Assembly: GCA_000745135.1 (NCBI GenBank)
Contig: JQNH01000001.1
Location: 558,001-622,000, forward strand
Length of the DNA stretch: 64,000 nt
Source of the DNA: Rhizobiales bacterium YIM 77505
Lineage (GTDB): Bacteria; Pseudomonadota; Alphaproteobacteria; Rhizobiales; Beijerinckiaceae
Direction: 5' to 3'
Below are positions 19,190 to 26,576 of the stretch, piece after piece. The notes beneath the pieces were generated by a model. That model saw nothing but the letters and a program-made list of their open reading frames with translations, had not been told where the DNA came from and ran no database searches. The translations under genes and the position numbers were made by a program. Positions within the stretch are counted from its first letter, which is position 1, and each line of letters begins with the position of its first letter.

Positions 19190-20730
19190 GCCCAGATCGG
19201 CGGACAGCTCTCGCGGCGCAAGCCGACGTCCATCGCAGCCCGTTGCGAGCACGGCGGCTCGGCATCCACACTCACGATCAGGCCGTCGTGTTCATGCGCA
19301 CGGACTGCCACGTGTGCCGCTTGGAGGGGCTCACGCCGCACTCGCGCGTGCTCCTCAGCGCGGATGATCGAGAGACGATTGCCACGCTCTACCAGGTCTC
19401 GAATGGTCTCGTGGGAGTGGACGAGGCGGGACTGTCCGAGGCGGCATGGGCCCATCTGGGCCTGAGCGACGGTGACCCACTGTTCGCGAGGCACCCCGAT
19501 CCCGTGCTCTCGCTGAGTCGCGTACGTCGCCGCATCTATGGCACCCGCCTCGACGAAGCGGACCTCCGCTCCATCATGTCGGACGTGGTGAAGGGGCTGT
19601 ATTCCGACGTCCACCTGTCCGCCTTCATCACAGCTGGCGCCGCGGTGCCGCTCGACCGTGAGGAGACCGTCGCGCTGACGCGCGCCATGGTGGAGGTCGG
19701 CGAGCGGCTGACCTGGTCGAATGGCCCGGTGCTCGACAAGCATTCCGTCGGCGGCTTGCCGGGTAATCGCACCACCCCGATCGTAGTTTCCATCATTGCC
19801 GCGAACGGACTAACCATGCCGAAGACTTCCTCACGCGCGATCACGTCGCCGGCGGGAACGGCGGACACGATGGAGACGCTGGCGCCCGTCGACCTGGACC
19901 TCCCAGCCATACGCCGAGTGGTCGAGAGGGAATGCGGCTGCATCGTCTGGGGAGGCGCCGTGCGCCTGAGTCCGGCCGACGACGTCCTTATCCGCATCGA
20001 ACGTGCGCTGGACATTGACAGCGAGGGTCAACTCGTCGCCTCAGTCTTGTCGAAGAAGATCGCGGCGGGGTCAACGAGCCTCATCCTGGATGTGCCGGTC
20101 GGTCCGACCGCAAAAGTAAGGAGCCCGGAAGCCGCGCAGGTACTCTCCCATACGCTGTCCAGCGTGGCCGGGATCTTCGGCCTGCGGACCACCATTGTGC
20201 TTTCGGATGGCAGTCAGCCCGTGGGGCGCGGCATCGGACCGGCGCTCGAAGCCCGCGACGTGCTAGCGGTCCTGCGGCAAGCGCCAGATGCACCCCCGGA
20301 CCTCCAGCAACGGGCGTGCAAGCTCGCAGGCGCGCTTCTGGAGCTCGGGGGCAAGGCCTTGCAAGGGCAAGGCGAGACTCTGGCACTCGAGACGCTGAAG
20401 ACCGGCCGCGCTTGGGACAAATTCCAGCGCATCTGCGAGGCGCAAGGTGGAATGAGGACGCCGCCGGAGGCGGGCCAACGGCATCCGCTCCCAGCGCCTG
20501 CGAAGGGACGCGTATCGTCCATTGACAATCGCAAGATCGCGCGGCTGGCGAAGCTCGCCGGAGCGCCCGAGGCTAAAGCTGCGGGCGTCGAGATGCACGT
20601 GCGTCTGGGAGACATCGTCGCGGCAGGCCAACCCGTCTGCACACTGCATGCCGAGACCTCGGGCGAGCTCGACTATGCACTGGACTACGCGGCTGCGACC
20701 AACGACATCGTGAGCATCGAGCCGCAATGA
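19186..20730 (+). CDS. Thymidine/AMP-phosphorylase family protein (long form)
   Basis: A 514-residue nucleoside phosphorylase-type glycosyltransferase. An N-terminal extension of about 80 residues precedes the alpha domain. The phosphate-binding loop reads DKHSVGGLPGNRTTPIV, closer to archaeal NMP/AMP phosphorylases than to DeoA (DKHSTGGVGD). KTSSRAITSPAGTADTMETL is also conserved. The length and loop suggest it phosphorolyses a nucleoside 5'-monophosphate, giving ribose 1,5-bisphosphate plus base, rather than thymidine. It overlaps both neighbours by 4 bp, next to a PRPP synthetase. Confidence 0.87.
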   Translation: MSPDRRTALAAQADVHRSPLRARRLGIHTHDQAVVFMRTDCHVCRLEGLTPHSRVLLSADDRETIATLYQVSNGLVGVDEAGLSEAAWAHLGLSDGDPLFARHPDPVLSLSRVRRRIYGTRLDEADLRSIMSDVVKGLYSDVHLSAFITAGAAVPLDREETVALTRAMVEVGERLTWSNGPVLDKHSVGGLPGNRTTPIVVSIIAANGLTMPKTSSRAITSPAGTADTMETLAPVDLDLPAIRRVVERECGCIVWGGAVRLSPADDVLIRIERALDIDSEGQLVASVLSKKIAAGSTSLILDVPVGPTAKVRSPEAAQVLSHTLSSVAGIFGLRTTIVLSDGSQPVGRGIGPALEARDVLAVLRQAPDAPPDLQQRACKLAGALLELGGKALQGQGETLALETLKTGRAWDKFQRICEAQGGMRTPPEAGQRHPLPAPAKGRVSSIDNRKIARLAKLAGAPEAKAAGVEMHVRLGDIVAAGQPVCTLHAETSGELDYALDYAAATNDIVSIEPQ

Positions 20731-21623
20731 ACCGCCCGCTCGTCATTGCGCTGCCCGGGAACGACGAAATGGCCGCGCGGATCGCGCGCGATCTGGACGG
20801 CGACGTCGGAGAGCTTGAGTCACGCAAGTTCCCCGACGGCGAGACGTACCTCCGCTTCCGGACAGACCCGAAGGGCCGGAGCGTCGTGCTAGTCTGCACG
20901 CTGGATCGCCCCGACCCGAAGTTCCTGCCCCTGGCGTTCACGGCCGTCACGGCTCGCCAGCTCGGCGCGGCCCGCGTCGGCCTCGTCGCGCCGTACCTCG
21001 CCTATATGAGGCAGGACAGGAGGTTCCATGCCGGGGAGGCCGTCACCTCCACGATTTTCGCCACTTTCGTGTCGTCAGCCTTCGAATGGCTCGTCACAGC
21101 TGACCCGCACCTGCATCGCCACAAGTCGCTCGACGAGATCTACTCAATTCCGGCAAAGGTGGTTCATACCGCTCCTCTTATCGCTGACTGGATCGCTGCG
21201 AACGAGCGGGTGCCACTCGTCATTGGGCCGGACATCGAGAGTGAACAGTGGGTGAGCGAGGTGGCGGCCCGGGCCCGCGCGCCATATCGCGTGCTGCGGA
21301 AGGAGCGCCGTGGCGACCGTGACGTTCAGATAACCATTCCCGACCTTCGAGAATTCAGCGGCCGCACGCCGGTGCTGGTGGACGATATCGTCTCATCGGG
21401 AAGGACGATGATCGAAACGGCTCGGCGCCTCAGAGAGCACGGAATGCCGCCCCCGATCTGCATCGCCGTCCACGTGTTCCTGTCTCAGGACGCTTACGCG
21501 TCTCTCCGCGAGGTGGCCGCCGATGTGGTCTCGACGAACTCGGTGCCGCACGAGAGCAACCGCATCGACGTTTCGGTCCTGCTCGCCGACGCGATGGTGG
21601 CCCTCCTTGGACCTCACCGATGA
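20727..21623 (+). CDS. prs: Ribose-phosphate pyrophosphokinase (PRPP synthetase)
   Basis: A 298-residue enzyme that makes PRPP from ribose 5-phosphate and ATP. The PRPP loop VLVDDIVSSGRTM is intact, as are YLAYMRQDRRFHAGEAVTS and the divalent-metal region DPHLHRHKS. It is slightly shorter than housekeeping Prs (about 310-320), so it is probably an accessory paralogue. It overlaps the phosphorylase upstream and the broken FNT gene downstream (ATGA each). This ties base or nucleotide recycling to PRPP formation in one operon. Confidence 0.9.
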   Translation: MNRPLVIALPGNDEMAARIARDLDGDVGELESRKFPDGETYLRFRTDPKGRSVVLVCTLDRPDPKFLPLAFTAVTARQLGAARVGLVAPYLAYMRQDRRFHAGEAVTSTIFATFVSSAFEWLVTADPHLHRHKSLDEIYSIPAKVVHTAPLIADWIAANERVPLVIGPDIESEQWVSEVAARARAPYRVLRKERRGDRDVQITIPDLREFSGRTPVLVDDIVSSGRTMIETARRLREHGMPPPICIAVHVFLSQDAYASLREVAADVVSTNSVPHESNRIDVSVLLADAMVALLGPHR

Positions 21624-21707
21624 CGCACGACGGGAAGCCCACCGACCTCGCGACGACGGCCGAACACCCCGGGGTCGACGCCCTGCTGCCGTCGCAGATC
21701 GCCGCTA
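21620..21707 (+). pseudogene. FNT-family channel, 5' fragment cut by IS630
   Basis: An ATG at 21620 overlaps the prs stop. It encodes about 29 residues (MTHDGKPTDLATTAEHPG, then LLPSQIAA) before the sequence meets the IS630 end at 21708. Removing the IS and one TA copy joins this frame exactly to the 3' part at 22750, giving a 296-residue formate/nitrite transporter family protein. As it stands the frame hits a stop inside the element. Confidence 0.85.
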
Positions 21708-21720
21708 GAGCACGCTCTGT

Positions 21721-22317
21721 TTAGACGGAAGCATAGCCGGCGTTTGTCAGGTAGTTGGCGCATTCCGTGGGTGGGAAGAGCTCGAGAAGGTCGCCCAGCT
21801 TTCGCCAGGTGGCCTCGACGGTGCGGGCTTCGGCCCTGCGGATCAGGTGCTTGAGCTTGGCGAAGAGCTGCTCGATCGGGTTCAGGTCGGGGCTGTAGGG
21901 GGGCAGGAACAGAAGATGGGCGCCGGCGGCCCGGACGGCGCGTCGCGCGGCTTGCCCTTTGTGGCTGCCGAGATTGTCGAGGACGACGACGTCACCCGGA
22001 GCGAGCGTCGGAACGAGCACCTTCTCGACATAGAGGGTGAACAGCTCGCCGTTGATCGGGCCGTCGATGATCCAGGGAGCATCGATGCGATCGGCGCGAA
22101 GCGCGGCGATGAAGGTGAGCGTCTTCCAGTGGCCGTGCGGCACGCGGGCCGCAAGGCGCTGGCCGCGCGGTCCCCAGCCTCGCAGGGGCGCCATATTGGT
22201 CTTGACCCATGTCTCGTCGATGAAGACGAGCCGCCTTGCATCGATGCGGCCCTGATGGGCCTTCCAGCGCGCCCGCCTGCGGGCGATGTCAGGCCGCGTC
22301 TGCTCGGCCGGCAGCAC
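21721..22317 (-). CDS. IS630 transposase, DDE catalytic part (orfB, copy 1)
   Basis: A 198-residue frame holding the catalytic domain: first Asp in RLVFIDETWVKTNM, second in VVVLDNLGSHKG, and Glu in YSPDLNPIEQLFAKLKH, the DDE_3 pattern of IS630 enzymes. It lacks a convincing start of its own. Its frame is +1 relative to orfA, and the two overlap at a run of eight A residues (22321-22328, T on the plus strand), so it is probably made as an orfA-orfB fusion. Confidence 0.9.
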   Translation of the reverse strand: MLPAEQTRPDIARRRARWKAHQGRIDARRLVFIDETWVKTNMAPLRGWGPRGQRLAARVPHGHWKTLTFIAALRADRIDAPWIIDGPINGELFTLYVEKVLVPTLAPGDVVVLDNLGSHKGQAARRAVRAAGAHLLFLPPYSPDLNPIEQLFAKLKHLIRRAEARTVEATWRKLGDLLELFPPTECANYLTNAGYASV

Positions 22318-22663
22318 GGTTTTTTTTGAAGCTCAGTCCTTCGGCGTGCAGGAAGACCCAGACGGCGCGGCGGTCGCTCTTAATGCCGCGTTCGGCCAGT
22401 TCCATCACCAAGCCGCGGGTCGTAAACGGTCCGGACCGGCAGCGCTCGCGCAGCCACTCGGCCAGCTCTCCGCGGAGCTTGGGTTTCTTGTGGCCGCCGA
22501 CTTGGTCGGGCGCCAGCGAGCCCGTCTCGCGCTTGCGCTTCATCCACTTCGAGATGCAGGACGGGCTGATCCTGAGCGCCGCCGCCACCGCCCGCGTCGT
22601 CGCGCCCGCCTCGTAGCGGGCCACAGCCCGTTCGCGCAAATCCTCAGAGTAGGGTCGTGTCAT
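22289..22663 (-). CDS. IS630 transposase, DNA-binding part (orfA, copy 1)
   Basis: A 124-residue protein with a paired helix-turn-helix: YSEDLRERAVARYEAG, then RAVAAALRISPSCISKWMKR, then a second winged-helix segment. It ends shortly after the A8 run, where a shift into orfB would yield the full transposase of about 330 residues. On its own it may act as a DNA-binding regulator of transposition. Confidence 0.9.
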   Translation of the reverse strand: MTRPYSEDLRERAVARYEAGATTRAVAAALRISPSCISKWMKRKRETGSLAPDQVGGHKKPKLRGELAEWLRERCRSGPFTTRGLVMELAERGIKSDRRAVWVFLHAEGLSFKKNRAAGRADAA

Positions 22664-22749
22664 CCAATGCTGGCCTCCCCCAGCACGGATCTTGAATCAC
22701 ACCCCGACCTCAAACGGAATCCGATTCCGCTAAACCGAAGCGCGCTCTA

Positions 22750-23552
22750 AGGCCGAGAACGTCGGGGCCAAGAAGGTGCGCCTCGACCCCGTGCGCCTGC
22801 TGGCGCTCGCCGTGCTCGCAGGCGCCTTCATCGCGCTGGGCGCAATGTTCGCGACCACGGTGCTTGCCGGCGCCTCGACCATGCCGTTCGGCATGAGCCG
22901 GCTCGTCGCTGGTCTTGTGTTCTCGCTGGGCCTCATCCTGGTCGTGATCGGAGGCGCGGAGCTATTCACCGGGAACACGCTCATGGTGATGGCGCTCGCT
23001 GCGCGAAAGATCACCGTCCGCGAGATGCTGCGCGCGTGGGGCATGGTCTACGCGGGCAATTTTGTCGGCGCGTTCGGCACCGCCGTCCTGGTCGTTCTTT
23101 CCGGACAGTACCTCTTGGCCAAGGGGCAAGTCGCGGAGGTAGCGCTTTCCCTCGCCGTCGCAAAGATTGCGCTGCCGTTCCACCAGGCGCTCTTCCTGGG
23201 AGTGCTCTGCAATGTCCTGGTCTGCCTGGCGGTGTGGCTCTCCCTCGGGGCGCGGGGCACGGCGGACAAGGTCCTCGCCGTCCTCTTCCCCGTGTCGGCG
23301 TTCGTCGCGGCCGGATTCGAGCACTCGGTCGCAAACATGTACCTCGTTCCGCTCGGCATCCTCATCAAGACCTGGGCTCCGACCACGCTCTGGTCGCAGA
23401 TCACTGTCAGCACTTCCGATCTCGCCGCGCTCACTTGGCCGAGCTTCTGGTGGTCCCTCGTCCCCGTCACGATCGGAAATGTGATTGGGGGAGGCGTGCT
23501 CGTCGGCGCGGTGTACTGGTTCGTCTATCTTCGCGGCGAGCGCACCGGCTGA
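22750..23552 (+). pseudogene. FNT-family formate/nitrite channel, 3' part
   Basis: This segment encodes all the membrane helices of an FNT channel: LLALAVLAGAFIALGAMFAT, GGAELFTGNTLMVMALAARK, AGFEHSVANMYLVPLGILIK and a last helix near the end. It lost only about 29 N-terminal residues to the IS630 insertion at 21708-22747. A GTG at 22776 could start a 258-residue shortened protein if the IS supplied a promoter, so partial function is not excluded. FNT proteins pass formate, nitrite or similar small anions. It was the fourth gene of the MBL-phosphorylase-prs operon. Confidence 0.87.
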
Positions 23553-23632
23553 GGTCCAGCGAAACGCACTGCACAAGTCAGACCCCAGTTCGGGTGCGAA
23601 TTCGGTTTCGGCACCCGCAGAGAGCGGTCCAG

Positions 23633-25096
23633 TCAGGCTCGGGCCGGCGGTTGCGAGAACGTGCTGCCATCGAGAGGCTCTACTGCCTTCGGACGGATGA
23701 TGGCATAGACCGCGACGATGCCGATCAGCAGGACGCCGGCGAGCGCCGGGGCGCGCCAGTCGCCGCTTGAAACCCTGACAACCACCAGCACGACGCAGAC
23801 GGCCGTGCCGAGGGCGGGGACCCACCGCGGCACTTCGAATTTGCCCCGTGGCTCGCTGGGGCGGCCTTTGAGGATAAACAGCGCCCCGTTGACCACGGCG
23901 AAGACGACAAGCAGCATGAGCACGGTCGCCGAGGCCAGGTGTCCGATGCTGCCGAAGAGGACCAACGGTAGGAGAACGGCGAGAAGGGTCGCGATTGCAA
24001 TGTGAGGCGTCTGCGTGCGCTCATGCACCCGGCCCAGTCGGATCGGCAGAAGCCGTTGGCGTGCCATCCCGTAAACGAGCCGCGAGGCGGTGACGTAGTT
24101 CACCAGCGCGGTGTTTGCGACAGCGAAGAGCGTGATCGCCGTAAACACGATCGGTGGGAATGCCGGGGCCGCGCGGTTCATGACCTCGGTCAGCGGGCCG
24201 GGAGCCGCGGCGAGTTCACGCCAGGGCACGACCGATACGGCGGTTATCGCCACCGCAACATACAGGAGCGCTCCGAAGATCATCGACAGCATGAGGCCAA
24301 GCGGTATCGTGCGCTGCGGGTCCCGGCATTCCTCCGCGACATTGAGGGTGTCCTCGAACCCGATGAAGGAGAAAAACGTGAGGACCGCTCCCTGCAGGAC
24401 GAGCAGCCACATGAGGTCGTCCCCCGCGGTGCTCGGGACTTCGAGCAGGTCCACCGACCCCCAATGGCTCACGCCGACGGCGATGATGATCAGGAGGCCC
24501 GCCGCTTCGACGAGGGTGCAGGCGACGTTCACCCACATCGACTCCCGGATCCCTCGGAACACCAGGCCGGTGACGATCAGAAGGAACCCAAGGGCGAGTG
24601 CCGTCACGGGAAAACTACCGAAACCGCCGAGTGTGGCGAGGTTGGCAGCGAAGACTCGCGACTGCGTCGCAACCGACGTGAGGCCGGAGCAGACGACCGC
24701 GAGACCCACCACGAAGCTGAGAAGCGGCATGCCGTAGGCGCGCTGGGTGACGTAGGCGGCGCCCCCCGCGCGCGGGTAGCGGGACCCCAAAGACGCATAG
24801 GATAGGGCCGTGAGGAGAGCTGCTACGAGCGCCACCACGAAAGCGAGCCACACGGCGTTTCCGACCTGCCCCGCGGCCTGCCCAATCAGCCCGTAGATGC
24901 CGGACCCCAGCATGCTGCCGAGCCCATAGAGTGTCATTTGAAATGGCCCGATGGATCGCCTCAGCGTGGGTTCCCCGGGCGGCGAGCCGGGTGGGCTGCG
25001 CCCCTCAGTCTCTCTGCTCATAGGCTTTCCAAGCACAGCATCCCTATGGCTCGGCGGCTCCGCAGCATCACCCGGTGAACCGGCGAGTGACATCAA
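23633..25096 (-). CDS. APC-superfamily amino acid permease
   Basis: A 487-residue permease with about 12 membrane helices after a 45-residue cytoplasmic tail rich in Pro, Gly and Ser. The first helix carries the APC substrate-site motif GLGSMLGSGIYGLIG, and later TFFSFIGFEDTLNVAEECRDP matches the conserved TM6-TM7 signature. It overlaps the upstream oxidoreductase gene by 4 bp and converges on the FNT remnant. The substrate cannot be told from sequence. Confidence 0.9.
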   Translation of the reverse strand: MMSLAGSPGDAAEPPSHRDAVLGKPMSRETEGRSPPGSPPGEPTLRRSIGPFQMTLYGLGSMLGSGIYGLIGQAAGQVGNAVWLAFVVALVAALLTALSYASLGSRYPRAGGAAYVTQRAYGMPLLSFVVGLAVVCSGLTSVATQSRVFAANLATLGGFGSFPVTALALGFLLIVTGLVFRGIRESMWVNVACTLVEAAGLLIIIAVGVSHWGSVDLLEVPSTAGDDLMWLLVLQGAVLTFFSFIGFEDTLNVAEECRDPQRTIPLGLMLSMIFGALLYVAVAITAVSVVPWRELAAAPGPLTEVMNRAAPAFPPIVFTAITLFAVANTALVNYVTASRLVYGMARQRLLPIRLGRVHERTQTPHIAIATLLAVLLPLVLFGSIGHLASATVLMLLVVFAVVNGALFILKGRPSEPRGKFEVPRWVPALGTAVCVVLVVVRVSSGDWRAPALAGVLLIGIVAVYAIIRPKAVEPLDGSTFSQPPARA

Positions 25097-25677
25097 CGCG
25101 CGCCGCGCCCGAAAGATCTCATGGTCTCAAGCCACTTCTGGCGTTTGGCGGCGCTGATCCCCTCGACGCTCCCAACCAGCGTGTGCCGACTCGGTCGGAT
25201 GCCGACGATCGCGAGGATGCCTTGCTCAAAGCTCTTCAACCCATGTGCCCCGAAGTACCACCTGTAGAGCAGCGCTGGCATGCCCATCGTCACCACGATG
25301 CGCGCGCTCCGACCGGCAAGGCGCCGGCTCCAGCCCTTCCCCTTATCCGCCTTTCCCATGGCGAATCCAGGCCTGAAGGTCTGTTCGAGGAACGCCTTGA
25401 GCAGGGCCGGCATCGTGCCGAGCCAGAGGGGGTATACAAAGACGAGGTGCTCGGCCCAGGCGATCGTTGTCTGACTCGCGGCGACATCCTCGGTGGGTGG
25501 CTGCCCTTCCCATTCCCTCCTCGAACGCAGAACCGCGAACTGCAGCTTGGCGACGTCGATCTCGCGGACCTCGTGCCCTGCCTCCATCGCCCCGTTCCTG
25601 TAAGCATCCGCCAATGCGTGGCAGAAGTGACGGGCGTCGGGGGTGGGGTGGCCCTGGATCAACGCAATGCGGGTCAT
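25093..25677 (-). CDS. Flavodoxin-fold NAD(P)H oxidoreductase (NQO/KefF-type)
   Basis: A 194-residue protein of the NAD(P)H dehydrogenase (quinone) family. It opens with the FMN-phosphate loop MTRIALIQGHPTPDARHFCH and has the flavin-site segment HLVFVYPLWLGTMPALLKAF and the ring-stacking GMPALLYRWYFGAHGLKSF. It is coupled to the permease by an ATGA overlap. An IS5-type element lies 33 bp upstream of its start and probably separates it from its original promoter. Confidence 0.88.
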   Translation of the reverse strand: MTRIALIQGHPTPDARHFCHALADAYRNGAMEAGHEVREIDVAKLQFAVLRSRREWEGQPPTEDVAASQTTIAWAEHLVFVYPLWLGTMPALLKAFLEQTFRPGFAMGKADKGKGWSRRLAGRSARIVVTMGMPALLYRWYFGAHGLKSFEQGILAIVGIRPSRHTLVGSVEGISAAKRQKWLETMRSFGRGAR

Positions 25678-25707
25678 TGAAGCTCGTCTCCGGCTGCCGC
25701 TAAAACG

Positions 25708-26517
25708 CTAGAGTCTGTTATGGACCAGTTCTGCGGCTTGACGGAGCATGAGGCAAGCGAAGGCGACGACGTGGAGGCCTGCGAGGGTTGTGTGCAGGCG
25801 CTCGTAGTCTTTGACGAGGCGGCGGCAGCGGGTGGCCCAAGCGAAGGATCGCTCGACGACCCAGCGCCGGGGCAGGAGGACGAAGCCGCGCTTGGCCTCG
25901 GGCAGGCGCACGACCTCCAGGGCGATGCCGTGTTCGCTGGCGGCCGCGGCCGGCTTGTCGCCGGTATAGCCCTGGTCAACGAAGGCGATCTCGACGCTGT
26001 TGCCGGTGGCCTGCTGCACGGCGGCGGCCAGGCGCCCGACCTCGGCGCGGTCGTCCGCCGTGGCGGGGGTGACGTGGAGGGCCAGGAGGTGGCCGAGCGT
26101 GTCGACCGCCAGGTGCAGCTTGGAGCCCTTCTTGCGCTTGGCGCTGTCATAGCCGGCGCGGTGGCCGCTCTCGGGCGTGGAGCGCAGCGTCCGGCTGTCG
26201 AGGATGGCGGCCGAGGGTGCGGGCGGGCGCCCGGCCGCCACCCGCAACAGCACGCGCAGGTCGTGGGCGAGCGCCTCGAACGAACCGGCCCGCAGCCAGC
26301 GCTGCGCCTGCTGATACACGGCCGCCCAAGGCGGCAGATCATTCGGCATCGCCCGCCAGGCAATGCCGTTGCGGACAACATAGCGCAGCCCGTTGAACAC
26401 CTCGCGCAACGAGTGCTCCCGCTGCCCCGCCGCCTCAGGCAAGAGTGCAAGATAGGGCGCAACCAGCGCCCATTCGTCATCCGAAACGTCCGAGGGATAA
26501 GACTTGCGAGCAATCAT
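25708..26517 (-). CDS. IS5-family transposase
   Basis: A 269-residue DDE transposase. The N-terminus has the DUF4096-type segment VSDDEWALVAPYLALLPEAA. The catalytic core shows AAILDSRTLRSTPESG, then VDQGYTGD, and the RRWVVERSFAWATRCRRLVKDYE Y-R-E region near the end. The final sense codon is the last codon of the element, and the stop (TAG) is completed by the flanking target sequence, since CTC is followed by the TA duplication and G. Confidence 0.92.
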   Translation of the reverse strand: MIARKSYPSDVSDDEWALVAPYLALLPEAAGQREHSLREVFNGLRYVVRNGIAWRAMPNDLPPWAAVYQQAQRWLRAGSFEALAHDLRVLLRVAAGRPPAPSAAILDSRTLRSTPESGHRAGYDSAKRKKGSKLHLAVDTLGHLLALHVTPATADDRAEVGRLAAAVQQATGNSVEIAFVDQGYTGDKPAAAASEHGIALEVVRLPEAKRGFVLLPRRWVVERSFAWATRCRRLVKDYERLHTTLAGLHVVAFACLMLRQAAELVHNRL

Positions 26518-26556
26518 GCCCGCACCATAGCCGCACCCTCAGTCCATAACAGACTC
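25711..26556 (-). mobile_element. IS5-family insertion sequence
   Basis: An 846-bp element with terminal inverted repeats beginning GAGTCTGTTATGGAC at both ends. It is flanked by TA (25709-25710 and 26557-26558) within an original CTAG target. It contains one transposase gene reading on the minus strand. It lies 20 bp beyond the copA stop and upstream of the flavodoxin-fold oxidoreductase gene. No gene is broken. Confidence 0.9.
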
Positions 26557-26576
26557 TAGGCGCCCGCTTCGTCGGC

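Larger units (their letters stand above)
21708..22747 (-). mobile_element. IS630-family insertion sequence, copy 1
   Basis: A 1,040-bp element bounded by a TA duplication (21706-21707 and 22748-22749), the classic IS630/Tc1 target. Imperfect terminal inverted repeats of about 24 bp begin GAGCACGCTCTGTTTAG and, at the other end read inward, GAGCGCGCTTCGGTTTAG. It carries two overlapping frames for a split DDE transposase. Its proteins are identical to those of copy 2 at 31894-32933, and the orientation is opposite. The insertion splits an FNT channel gene. Confidence 0.93.
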
